A stretch of DNA of 64,000 nucleotides from Aquarana catesbeiana. Its lineage: Eukaryota > Chordata > Amphibia > Anura > Ranidae. A program made the translations under genes and the position numbers. The stretch is taken from the NCBI RefSeq assembly GCF_042186555.1, contig NC_133324.1:129071655-129135654 (forward strand), given 5' to 3'. This document shows, piece after piece, positions 1 through 12,600 of this stretch. Positions within the stretch are counted from its first letter, which is position 1. Every line of letters begins with the position of its first letter. The notes beneath the pieces were generated by a model, which was not told the DNA's origin, did not search any database, and was given only the letters and a program-made list of their open reading frames with translations.

Positions 1-448
1 AGTATAGATGCTTTTTTAGGGCTTTAGTCTGCACCTGTAGTGTGTTTGTACTTTAATGCTGGCTCCACCAGCTTTGCATACTTTTCTTCCATTCACTTCC
101 CTGACACTCCATTCAGTCATGGGGAGTGAGGGAGAGTTAACCCTGTGTAAGTCAAAACTTGGAGCTTAAAACAGGGCTGAAGACTCTCTCTGTTCCAACA
201 CTATCACATTGGGAAGAAGGGGCATGGGTCAAACGCTCTCCAGACCCAAGAGTACAGGTTACTTTTCATTGCTCCTAGCAACCAAACTGAGCAGCATGGG
301 AGTGAAGGGAGGGTACGGTATGGGTTGCTGGTGGGGCTGCCATTAAAGTGAATCTCTTTAACAAACATTATAACTGTTAATAGTTATTTTGTTTACACTG
401 TTGGCAATAACCAAGGTTAGCCTGTAACTAACACTCTATGTTCTGTAG
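1..448 (+). other. DMGDH intron, 3' part; nothing recognised
   Basis: Moderately A/T-rich intronic sequence with the polypyrimidine tract and acceptor just before 449. I see no repeat boundary or reading frame. Confidence 0.6.
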
Positions 449-647
449 GTTTTGGGAAAGAATTGTTTGAGTCTGATCTTGACAGAATTATGGAACATGT
501 AGAAGCTGCAATGGAGATGGTTCCTGTGCTGAGAAATGCCGAGATTATCAATATAGTTTCTGGACCCATAACGTACTCTCCAGATATCCTTCCAATGGTA
601 GGGCCACATCAAGGTGTCCGAAATTACTGGGTTGCTGTTGGCTTTGG
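449..647 (+). CDS. DMGDH: DMGDH coding exon (end of FAD/DAO domain)
   Basis: Acceptor TTCTGTAG ends at 448; the donor GTAAGT starts at 648. The exon enters with two bases of a split codon and leaves in phase 2. It reads FGKELFESDLDRIMEH, then GPITYSPDILPMVGPH and NYWVAVGFG. This is the last part of the FAD-binding oxidoreductase fold; the SPDILPMVGPH string is the conserved glycine-oxidase-type substrate/FAD region. Confidence 0.94.
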
Positions 648-3600
648 GTAAGTGTATACACTATATAGTATGTTGGTTTATGATGTGAAGACTCTTGATA
701 AATGATCTTTGTTGGTTCAGATTAGTACATTCTATCGCTCCCCCCCCCCCCCATGCATAATCACCCCATTAAAGCGTAGGATCATCTTTTAATATGATTT
801 GGGATTCTTGGTGTTCCCAGAATCTTAAAGGAGGAATTGTGATGTCACCCCTGCCTAGGAGCCGTGAACAAAAGCCAGGTGTAAGGGGAGTATATTTTTT
901 TAATCCAGCTGTAATGCAATGATTACACATGAGGTGGTGGGCCAACATTTGCATGCATGGTCTGCTTTAAGTGGGGAGAGCTCCTTTTAAAGCCAAACTT
1001 ACATTGTTACTGGTGTTGGTGGATTCTCCCAGAACCCACCAAAGGGCAGGCCACAAAACATTGTATCACACACCCCCTTTCGGCAATCAGTAGATATTTA
1101 TGAATGACATTTAAAAACACTCTGGTCTGTCTTGGCTGTGCTGGGGGTGATAGGAAGACATTTAAAGGCTGATTAAACCCTGCCTTGTCTCATCCAAAGC
1201 TGGACATTTTTGGTAGAGCTTTGCTTTTGTATTAACAATGTGTTTATTCACATCCCTACATCCCTTTCTTTTGCAGCTTTTCTCTCTGTTTTTGAATCTG
1301 GTCAGTGCCTTGAAATCATTATTTTTTTTTTCTATTTTCAGGTATGGTGTCATCCATGCTGGAGGCATTGGTAAGTTCTTAAGTGACTGGATCCTGGACG
1401 GAGAACCTCCTTTCGACCTCATTGAACTAGACCCAAACAGATATGGCAAATGGACCACTACACAGTATACAGCACAGAAAGCAAGAGAATCTTATGGACT
1501 GAACAACATTGGTACAACTTCTTTGCATTGATAAAAATAAGTATGACTAAAGAATGCTTGTGCTTCTGGTGTTTAAAGCCATAGGTCTGTAGCATTACTC
1601 AAGCTATGTTGGTTTGTTTAATGTCCTAATTTTTTTTGGTTGTCTGCAGCTAGCAAAATTTTCTTAATCTAAGCATTATATTAAAAATACTTCCCTTCTG
1701 AACCATATTTTAAAATTCAGAGAGACCACAACTGCATAGGCCAGGGATTCGGGTCTTGCCTGGCACAGGCACAGCATAACAATCAGAAAATGAGCATTTT
1801 TAAAAAGATAGATCTGCAGTGGCAGCCTCCATATTTTCTTGGAATAGGTTTTCTGTAAATATTTTTTTTCCTGATTCAAATTTTTCATAGAATTTTTGTT
1901 GACCCATGTTCCCTGATCCACATGCCATTAATTGCTCTAACAGCCCCAAAGGGCTGGGAACATAAGACAATACAAAACAATTATAGACTACCGAGGTCAG
2001 TGTTCCCAGACTTTAAAGAATTTGTCTTGAGCCTGTAAGAATGCTATAAAGTTTCTGATTGACAAGCAGCACATTCATATGTTTTTTTTTTTTCAAATAT
2101 ATATTTTATTAATTTTTTCCAAGAATTTGGGCAAAGCCCGGAAATACAAACAATAAAAAGGGGGGGGGGGGGCATTCATATGTTTTAACCATTTGCAAGA
2201 CCACTGTAGGTTTTTTTCAACTTCTGGCAATAGTCCATTTAGCTACTACAGAAAGGAAGGTAGCAAGCTTTTGCTTGGGGTTAGTAAGACTTGGGATAGT
2301 GAGGTGGTAAAGAGCTATTCTAGGGTAATTTTCTGGATATCCCCTGTTTAGAACAGTGGATTTGGCTTGATTATTTCTAAAACCTGAGAACACAGTAAAA
2401 ATTGTGGTGGGGAATGTGGGGATTGGTAAAGCCTAATACACACTATGAGTTTTTTTTGTTTAACACAGTAGGTTGAATGAAAAAAAAACTGTCAGCTCCG
2501 GTCGAAGCCGATGTACTAACTATGCAAAGTTAGTACAGTGATCTTTCCTGCTGAACTGTTTTGTGTTCTGACAGAGGGACAGCCCCCCTGCCAGAACACA
2601 GCATGCTGGTCTGACAGAAGCCAATATTTCCCGTGTTTACATGACTTTAGGGTCAGGAGGGTGTTGTCTGCAGACAAGCTGATTCTGAAGTCAAGGCCTG
2701 TGCATACAACCTTGGAAATGTCCCAATTCCCCATAAAAGAAATCGCCAGGAGCTCTAGGGCCAATATAAACACAATAAGGGGAAGAGGGCAACCTTGCCT
2801 CATCTCATGGAGGATTAAAAAAAATTGAGAAAGGGAGCTTGCATACTGGATCTTTGCCATAGGTCTGGAATGCACAGCTTGTCACCCAGGCAACCAGGGA
2901 ATTCTCAAATCTCGATTTAAAGAGTGTATAAATCATATAATCTCATGACATGTCCAAAGAAGTAAGGAACCCAGGAACTCTGTGTTAGTGTAACAAGTGG
3001 GTAAGGTGATCCACCTTCCAGAGATTAGCACTAGCTTGGCACCCGGGAACAAATCCTGCTTTTTCTCTCTGAGTATGAGGAACTGTAGATGTTTGTTAAT
3101 TCTATTTCTCACCCAGTGAATAATAGTGTATGGAAATGCAAAGTATGCAAAAAAAGGCCATAAGATATAACATCCAATACTGGGTAATAAATCCGTTGAT
3201 AGGTATTCAGTTGCTTGAATGATCTGACACCACACCACGTGATCAACACCGTGACTCCACTCCCCAGTTATATGTAAACTCACCAGCACTAATTGTCTCA
3301 CTTTCTCATGTTCGGTTAGTAAAGCATTGTATCCCCAGAGTCATGGATATCCCATCAAAGGAGATGTCTGCTCGGAGATATCTTGTGGTCTTTGGATGCC
3401 TGGAACGTTTGATGGGATATCCATGACTCTGAGAGTTTACATCTAACTGGGGAGTGGAGACACAGTTTTGATCACTCAAGCAACTGAATACCTATCAACG
3501 GATTTATTACCCAGTATTGGATGTTATATCTTATGGACTTTTTTGCATTTCTATACACTATTATTCACTGGGTGTGTAATATATATTGTTTATGCTATTG

Positions 3601-6600
3601 CTTTTCTAGCGCTACTATTTACCTTCAATGTTATGTCTGGTAGATGTTTTTTTATATACATTTGTCTCTTTAAAGTAGCTGCTCTATTTACGATAAGTGG
3701 TTCTTTGGCGCGGTGATAAGATCTTGGGTACCTGTACATTATGAGATCTGATTTTCTATTACTCCTATTTCTCAACAAATTGTTTAACACTTTCAGGTCC
3801 ACACTGAGTAAAGAAATGGGCTGAAAGTCCTGGGTGTCTGAGGCTTCCTTCTCGGTAATCATTTAACGTAGGCTTGATGAGAAAGAGGGGATGGAGAGGA
3901 CCCCAGTTTTTTCTTTCTTCCCTTTTTTTTGTTAATACTGCTATGTGAAATGAAATATTTGTATATTTTTAGTTGGTTATCCCAAAGAAGAAAGATTTGC
4001 AGGAAGACCAACAGAAAGGATGAGTGGAATATATGAAGAGCTGAAGACAAAATGTTCCATGGGCTTCCATGCGGGATGGGAACAGCCTCACTGGTTCTAC
4101 AAGCCTGGCAATGATACTGGATACAAGTAAGTGTTCATTTTCGTGACATTGCTAAAATTGGGAAACTTTCTATCCATAAAATGTAAAAAAACCCAACAAA
4201 GATAAGCGAGTAAATAATTGCTGATGTGTAAAGCTATCGGGCACAATGTGTTATGCCTAAGGCCTCAAACGAAACGCGTCAACTGATGTAGACTGTTGTT
4301 TCTGAATAAAGATGAAGATTTTTTAAGAGCAACTGTGCGGATCATCTTTCTATATATGCACTCAGTGAAACAGCTGTGGATCGGGCACCCAGGAGCTTTT
4401 TCATCAATATGTTGTGTGGGTAGCAGCACCGTTGCTTCTATTTGTATCAGGCACAAACGTCTGGGAAAAATAAAAACTGCTTTGATAATTTTATTGACAT
4501 TTTTATTGACATTACATCTTATATGTATATTTTCGTTTTTCCCATTTTAAATCCATTGTCAACTGCCAGTAATAGTTTGTCTATCTCATCAATTACTCTA
4601 CAATAAGGTAGTAAACAAAATGGGTCTATGCATTTTGAGATGTGTTCAGGAAGCCAGTACAGGGCAAACTTATAACAACCAATCACAATTTGTACCTTTT
4701 TTGTTTTGTGGGAATTGAGAACAAACCTTCATCAAGTTTTTTATTTTATTTTTATTTCTAGACAAATTGTCAGCACTTTTTTTTTTGCATTTCTCACTTC
4801 ATTTCATTTTTTCATAAATTTATATGGAAGTTTTTTTGTCAAACTTATTTAACTAGAATTTATTTTAGTCATGCGATACATGTTTTAGAAAGTTCCCATA
4901 GAACACAGGGGATAAGAAGGTGCAAATGTTAAAGTAGAAACCCAAGAACTTGTGTTTTGGAGAGAGTGGGTTAGAGTTAGAATATCTGTCAGGCTTGTAA
5001 TATTCTATGCTTCATTGTTGGGGAGAATTATCCTCACTTCTTCTTAGACACAACAAGAAATTAAAAAAAAATTCCCTAGAGCAAGACAAATCCCATCTTT
5101 GACAGTTGTTATTGGCATGTGTCCCAATTGTTTCAGTTCTGGTGACAACTGTAAAATTTTGAATTTCTTTTCACGTTCTTTCCTAGTGACCACAGTCACT
5201 GGGACAAGGAATAAGGAAAATCTTCCAAATCAGGACACCAATAAAAAACATAACCCTTGTCTGGAGTCATACTCTAAGGATAACATGTTTATTTGACTTC
5301 ACTATTTTTTATCCATTTTTCTTCTAATAGACCAAGCTTTAGGAGGACAAATTGGTTTGAACCAGTGAGACAAGAATATAGACAAGTCATGGAGAAGGTG
5401 GGGGTGATTGACCTGACTCCATTTGGCAAGTTTACTGTGAAAGGAAAGGATGCCATTAATTTACTGGACCATCTTCTTGCCAATATCATTCCAAAGGTAT
5501 GTGTGTATGTCATTTTGTTAGTTATTTAATGAGGCAAAGCAGCATGCTTGAATTCTTGACAAAATTTGAATTCTTAAAGGCTAGTATCAGGGGCGGACTG
5601 ACCCATCGGGCACTCAGGCACGGACTGAGGGCCTGTGCCGCTAGTGGGCCTGTGAGAGCCTCTGCATCTGCAATACATGCAGCATCTAGCAGGGATTAGG
5701 ATGCATCTGTGATAATACCTCTCACAGCATGCTGCTCCATGCTGGCTCTTCCTTCCCTCCCGTCCACCCCAGTTGCTTGTACATGACATCACCTGGGACG
5801 GACGAGAACAGGAGAGGGGCCAGCGGAGGGGCATCGGGTGACCGTGAGGCGCCGTTTTTCTTTGCTGGAGACTGGAGGTACCATGGCAGCCATCGCGGGG
5901 TGGGAGCAGGCAGCAGACAGTACAGTGGTGTAGGGGGCCCGGGCCCCAACAGGACCGCAGGAGGCCCATGATATTCTCCTGGTCCTCCCGTGTTCTCTCC
6001 CTCCACAGTGTCCTCCAGACCTCCACCCAGTAACAGTGTCCCCCCACAGTGTCCTCCAGACCCCCACCCACCCACAGTGTCGTCCATCCACCCACAGTGT
6101 CCCCCTGTGTCCTCCACCCACCCAAGGTGTCCCCGTGTTCTCCACCCACCCAGGGTGTCCCCTTGTGTTCTCCACCCACCCACAGTGTCCCCCTGTGTCC
6201 TCCACCCACCGTGCCCCCCCAGTGTCCTCCACCTACCCATGGTGTCCCCCTGTGTCCTCCACCCACCCACGGTGTCCCCCTGTGTCCTCCACCCACAGTG
6301 TCCCCCTGTGTCCTCCACCCACCCAAGGTGTCCCCGTGTTCTCCACCCACCCAGGGTGTCCCCTTGTGTTCTCCACCCACCCACAGTGTCCCCCTGTGTC
6401 CTCCACCCACCGTGCCCCCCCAGTGTCCTCCACCTACCCATGGTGTCCCCCTGTGTCCTCCACCCACCCACGGTGTCCCCCTGTGTCCTCCACCCACAGT
6501 GTCCCCCTGTGTTCCCCACCCACGGTGTCCCCCTGTGTCCTCCACCCAGAGTGTACCCCTGTGCCTTCCACCCGCCCACAGTGTCCCCCTGTTTTGTCCA

Positions 6601-9600
6601 CCCCCCCACAGTGTCCCCCTGTTTTGTCCTTCACCACCCACAGTGTCCCCCTGTGTCTTCCACCCCCCCACAGTGTCCCCCTGTGTCCTCCACCCACAGT
6701 GTCCCCCTGTGTCCTCCACCCACAGTGTCCCCCTGTGTCCTCCACCCACAGTTTCCCCCTGAGCCTTCCATCCCCCATTCCCCACAGTGTCCCCCGTTTT
6801 GTCCACCCCCACAGTGTCCCCCAGTTTTGTCCACCCCCCCACAGTGTCCCCCTGTTTTGTCCACGCCCCCGGGCCACGGTGTCCCCCTGTGTGCCTTCTA
6901 CCCCCCCACGGTGTCCCCCTGTGCCTTCTACCCCCATGGTGTCCCCCTGTGTCTTTTCCCCCCACCCACAGCGTCCCGCTGTGTCCTCTCCCCCCATGGT
7001 GTCCCCCTGTGTCCCCCTTTATGTAGGTGGGGCTTTGTGTAGGTATGGCTTGCATGTGGGTGGGGACACAGGGGGCTCCATGATCTTCTATTGCCCGGGG
7101 GCCCCATGAGTTGTCAGTCCGCCCCTGGCTGGTATTGATTGTCACTGAATGTAACCCATTGCTTTAAAGGGAAATTATAGTGTATTTCTAGTGGATGCGT
7201 ATTATTGCAGCATTTGATATGACTTTCACATTTCTAAATGATTGCCCTTTCTTTTTTTATTTGTTATTGTACTTAATATAGAGATTTGCAGTGGGGGCTC
7301 TGTATTTGATTCAATTGTATTGTTTAGCAGCTGTTGAGATAAGATATTGGCCCCACAAAGAGTGTATTGCTTTCAAGGATTTGGCTGACTGCAAAGACTT
7401 GCTTCGTGAGAAGGAGCAGTAAAGCACAACCACTATGTGGAACTGCAAAGCAGGATGCACAATACGTAAAGAGTAGATCATTTCTCACAACTCTCCGGCC
7501 TGTCTCTGAATTCTCAAAAAACAGTAGCATTTAACATATCATTTCCCTCTGCTATGGTGCAGACTCTTCAAAATACATATAGTTTGAAGTGGGCTCCTCG
7601 CTCTCTCCCATACTTAGGGGTCCAGCTGACTTCCTCTATAGACACTATCTATAGGGTAAATTACCCCCCATTATTTAAAAGACTTAAGGAGGATCTGCGT
7701 TGTTGGGCGGATTATTCCCCTTCATGGTTTGGCAGAGTCAATTCAATAAAAATGACATTCTGGCCTAGACTCCTTTATTACTTTAGAACTTTACCGGTGG
7801 CAGTCCCAAGGGGAGACATACAACATTTGCAAGCTGAAGTCCTGCGTTTCGTGTGGAGTAACAAGAGACCTCGGATACAAAAGCGAACACTTTCTACACA
7901 TAAACCTATGGGGGGGCTTGGTCTTCCCAATTTACAGGCATATTTCCAAGCAGCCCAGATTGCCCAGCTAGCCTACACCACAGCTAAAGACTCAGTCCCC
8001 CTTTAGGTCTCCACTGAAGCACTGCCATCTGTTTGCGATAGGATCCTTAATGTGGCTTCCTAGTCATTTACGCCCGCCTATACTATGCCCCACTTTATCA
8101 CATTCTTTAGCAATATGGGACAGAACACGCCATCGCAGTCCTTTATCATCCCCTCATACTCCACTAGCTCCCATTCTCTGTAACCCGGAGTTTCCACCTG
8201 GTTTGACTCCGCAATTTTACCAATGGTGGCTTAATAAGGGGCTACTGAGAATCGGCGATTTCCTTATTGGGGATCAGTTATATACTATACAACATTTCAA
8301 AGACACGTTTCTAATGCCTCCTAATGAAATATTTCGATACAACCAAATCTCATCATTTGCCAGATCCAAACTTAATCAAGTGGTGGGCCCCCTTACGCTT
8401 ACAACATTTGAATTGACATGCCAGGCCAGAGGCTTCCAAAGGGGTCGGATATCTGCGATATACACTTTTCTTACTGAGCCAGATCCGAAACTTGCCTATA
8501 TGGACTAGTGGGAAAGGGACTTGAACCTTACCTTTGATCTGACTGAATGGCAAGATATCGCTTGTCAGCTATCCAAAATTTCCATCAATACCACTCTTAT
8601 AGGTGCCAACTATAAAAAGCTCCTACGTTGGTACGTGGTACCAACTAGGGTAGCTAAGATGCATCCTTCTACTTCGCCAAATTGCTTCGGACGATGTGGA
8701 CAGTTGGGGACGATGCACCATATCTGGTGGCAATGCCCTCTCGTAACTAGGTTTTGGATTAGGATTTTCAATTTAATCAACTCAGTAACGGGAGTAAACA
8801 TTCGCAGATCTCCAGAAGCCGTTCTCTTTCACAAACTACCTGAAGAGACACCCAAAAAATTGGTAAAATTGATTAATTATTTATTGTTGGCAGCGAGAAT
8901 CACAATCGTTAGACACTGGAAAATCTGTAATTCCTCTTGACCAGGTTAAAAGTAAACTCAATTGGATTATGATTAATGATAAACTCACCCATATACTTTG
9001 TAATAAAACCAAGAAATGTAACAAGGTATGGGACCCGTGGATCAATTACATCTCGACTCGGTAGAGAACTCCAGGATGACCCTCTCTTTCCTCATCTCCC
9101 TCTATTTCCCTCGTGGTTTTTTTTTTCTTTCTTTCTCCCCCTCTTCTCTCTTCCCTTCTCTTCATTACTTGTTTCCTCTTCTAGAAATTTTATACACAAT
9201 ACAGATGATCGCACATGGGGCCTCATACGACCGTGAGTCCTGAGATCATCTCAGGGATCGCGACCGGGATTCCCTGTGACTCCGGATCTCTACCATTCTT
9301 TCAAATAGGGGTACTCCGGATCATAGCTGGGAGACTATTATTAAACCTCATTGGTATTTAGATACATATCACACATGTTATGTTCTGTTATTGTGATAGA
9401 TGATGGATATGTATTATGGCCATACTTTCTAGTTCTCTGTATTGTGATGTTGACGATCTGAAAAATTAACTCCATTCTGTCAATGTGTCTGGTCATTCTA
9501 GACTTTGTTCTTCTTTCAATAAAAAATATTGAAATATAAATACGTAAAGAGTAACTCCACTTTTGTTGAGAAAAAAACATTCCCTTCTGGGTGATCTATG

Positions 9601-12600
9601 TACATTTCAAGGTTTTTAACAAACTTTATTGCAGATTCCTACCTTTTGTTATTCTGAAGAAATCAGTGTCAGTGTTTTTGACTGTGTCCATGTGGGAAAG
9701 TGAATCTAATGGGAGTGGTTTCATAATTATCAGTCAGCTGCAGCACCTGCAGGGCAGTAATGAGGAAAGCAGCAGGGCATGCATCCCTTTAGACATAATT
9801 TCCTACTGGGGTTATCTCTCCAAAAATGACCTGGCCACAATAGCTAAATATATAAAATTACTTTGTTTCTGCGTTGGTGATTGGTAAACATTATTTAGAA
9901 GTAGAAATTTATCTTGGAATGTCGATGACTATTATGATGATATGTGCTCATGTTTTATTGGGAGAAAATAATTGGTACTCTGTGTATACAGGTGGGATTC
10001 ACCAACATAAGCCACATGTTGACCCCTAGAGGGCGGGTCTATGCTGAGCTCACGGTGTCCCATTTGTCTCCTGGAGAGTTCCTGTTGATCACTGGCTCTG
10101 GATCTGAACTGCATGATCTCAGGTGTGTCCAGCATTTTATTCCATGTATTCTATTTTTTTTGGTAGTTAACACAATTGGCATGAGCTTGGGTACCCATGT
10201 ACTTCTTACCCATCATAAAGGCCCTTTATATACTGCTATAAGTGAAGCCTGAGTTCAATTTTAGAATTCATTTCAGGCATCATTTTAGGTATCTTAACAG
10301 AACGAGGGCTTCAGGTGAATATAAAAATGAGGGCCAAGGAGTGTGTAGCCTGTTATTGACATTATAATGTTATTTGACCCAGAACCTATTTGTATGTGAT
10401 TTATCAATACTTGTTAATGCATGCCAAAAAATATTGCCTCAAACATAATGGATTGTTTTACTGTAAAAATTGACCAGTGCGGGATCTGTACATTTTCTTG
10501 ATCAGGCCTCATACCTGCTGGTGCTTTTCATGGACATTTCCAATGTCAGAAAGGGGCTCCATTCATGCTCTGGTAATTGGGCTCAGCAGTGGGTACAAAC
10601 AGCAATACAAAGAACTCTGCATACAGAAAAACCTCCAGTAATCACATTGAAGCCCTTGATGAGACAAAGTTTTTGTGTGCTTATAAAGCAGATAATCATT
10701 GTAAACCAATGAGTTCAGTTGCAGTAAGCAGTCAGGTATCTGGCACCATGCAGCTTGAATGTACTTATAGTTTCATAGGACGAACAGCTCTGCAAATGTT
10801 TTATAAATACACCCTTAAGTGTCTAACTATATGCTGAAGCTCCTCTAAGGTTGTGAATTGCACCACTGCTCAGTGATGATGATCATGGACTTTATGTATC
10901 AATAAGGAACTTCAGTCCCCATGAGCAAACTTTTAAGCTAGGGTGTACACAGATGTGCTGAAGTCCTCTGATCAGCATTCAGGTCCTTGTAGAGCCCTGT
11001 GATACACCCGCGCACATTCAGGGCGGCAAGAGGGGTACCGGGCATGAACAGACACGCCGAGTATTGAAATCTCCTTACTGGCCTAGTGCACAGATGTGTT
11101 GCAGGGATATTCCAGGACTGGAAGCCATGCAACACATCTGTCCACAGCACAGAAACACAATTAAGTAAAAAAAATTACCAGGAGGAGGCAGAAGAAACCA
11201 ATTTTTTTGGGGGGGGGGGTGAAGCTAATATCTTTTCATTCATATGCACAAGGCAGATGCTGTTTTTATTCCTCACTTGTACTATATGGCACTGACTTTG
11301 CTGTGCTTGCAGGTGGATAGAAGAGGTGGCAACCCAAGGCCAGTACAGTGTGGAGGTCACCAATGTGACAGATGAGGTTGGAGTTCTAGGTGTGGCAGGA
11401 CCACTTTCTAGAAAGGTTTTGCAGAAACTGGCTTCGGAAGATTTGAGTGAAGAAGCCTTTAAATTTCTACATAGCAGAAGAATGAATATTGCTGGAATTC
11501 CTGTAACCGCCATACGAATATCCTATACAGGTGAGGATGAAATATTTGAAAAAACATGGGCACCATGTCTGTAGTAATGATGAATATAATGCTGTGTGCT
11601 CCTAGGTGAACTGGGCTGGGAGTTGTATCACAGGAGACAGGACACCTCTGCGCTCTATAGTAAGATCATGGAGGCCGGTCAGGAAGAAAGCATTGATAAC
11701 TTTGGCACTTATGCCATGAATGCACTAAGGCTGGAGAAAGCATTTCGTGCCTGGGGGGCAGAGGTAAGGGTAACACTGCTCTTTTCCTATACAAATCTGT
11801 TTCTCTTTGTCCGCCGCAATGTAATAAAAGATAAAACAAAAGTCCCTAAATCTATGCCTTAGTTTGTAGACGCAATAACTTTTGCACAAACCAATCAATA
11901 TACGCCTATTGCGATTTTTTTTTTAACCAAAAATATGTAGAAGTATATATATTGGCTTAAACTGATGAATAAATTCGTTTTTTTATATATTTTTTTGGAT
12001 ATGTTTTATAGCAAAAAGTAAAAAAATTGTCGTTCTTTGTTTGTTTATAGCGCAAAAAATAAACACAGCAGAGGTGATCAAGTACCACCAAAAGAAAGCT
12101 CTATTTGTGGGAAAAAAGGACGACAATTTTGTTTGGGTACAGCGTCGCACAACAGCGCAATTGCCAGTTAAAGCGACCGAGTGCCGTATCGCAAAAAAAG
12201 GCCTGGTCATTAAGGGGGCAAATCCTTCCGGGGCTGAAGTGGTTAATGTGACTAAAAAAATAGAGCTGCCATCTATTTTTGCCTTTTCTAAGATGACTAA
12301 TAGATTGGGCAGACATGCTCTTACATTTTACATTAGGTTGTCCCTGCCTCTATTATAGACAGATGTGTTGAAAGTAAATTACCTAGGCTGCAGTTAATAA
12401 GCAAAAATAAGTGTGTTTAGTATGTGTGTATATATATTAGGGCTACAGAAATTAACGATTAATTCCTCGATTAATCGTTATTTTTTTTGATCGATCAAAA
12501 TTTTTTTGATCGGGAGGCTGCCTGCCCTGGGGCCGCTTTGGGCTAAGCTGTGGCTGCAGCGCTCCGTTCCCTCCTCCTCCACTATATGTCATACACAGTC

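Noticed and set aside
1238..1341. Extension of the DMGDH exon upstream to an ATG at 1238
   Set aside because: The open frame crosses the polypyrimidine tract and acceptor AG at 1340-1341; the conserved protein starts at 1342.
5985..7020. CRISPR-like array
   Set aside because: No unique spacers; units vary in length and the sequence is a vertebrate minisatellite inside a hAT element.
5574..7145. Open frames of 150-520 codons on both strands
   Set aside because: They run through the C-rich minisatellite in several frames at once; the peptides are repeat translations (VGGGHRGTPW-like), not proteins.
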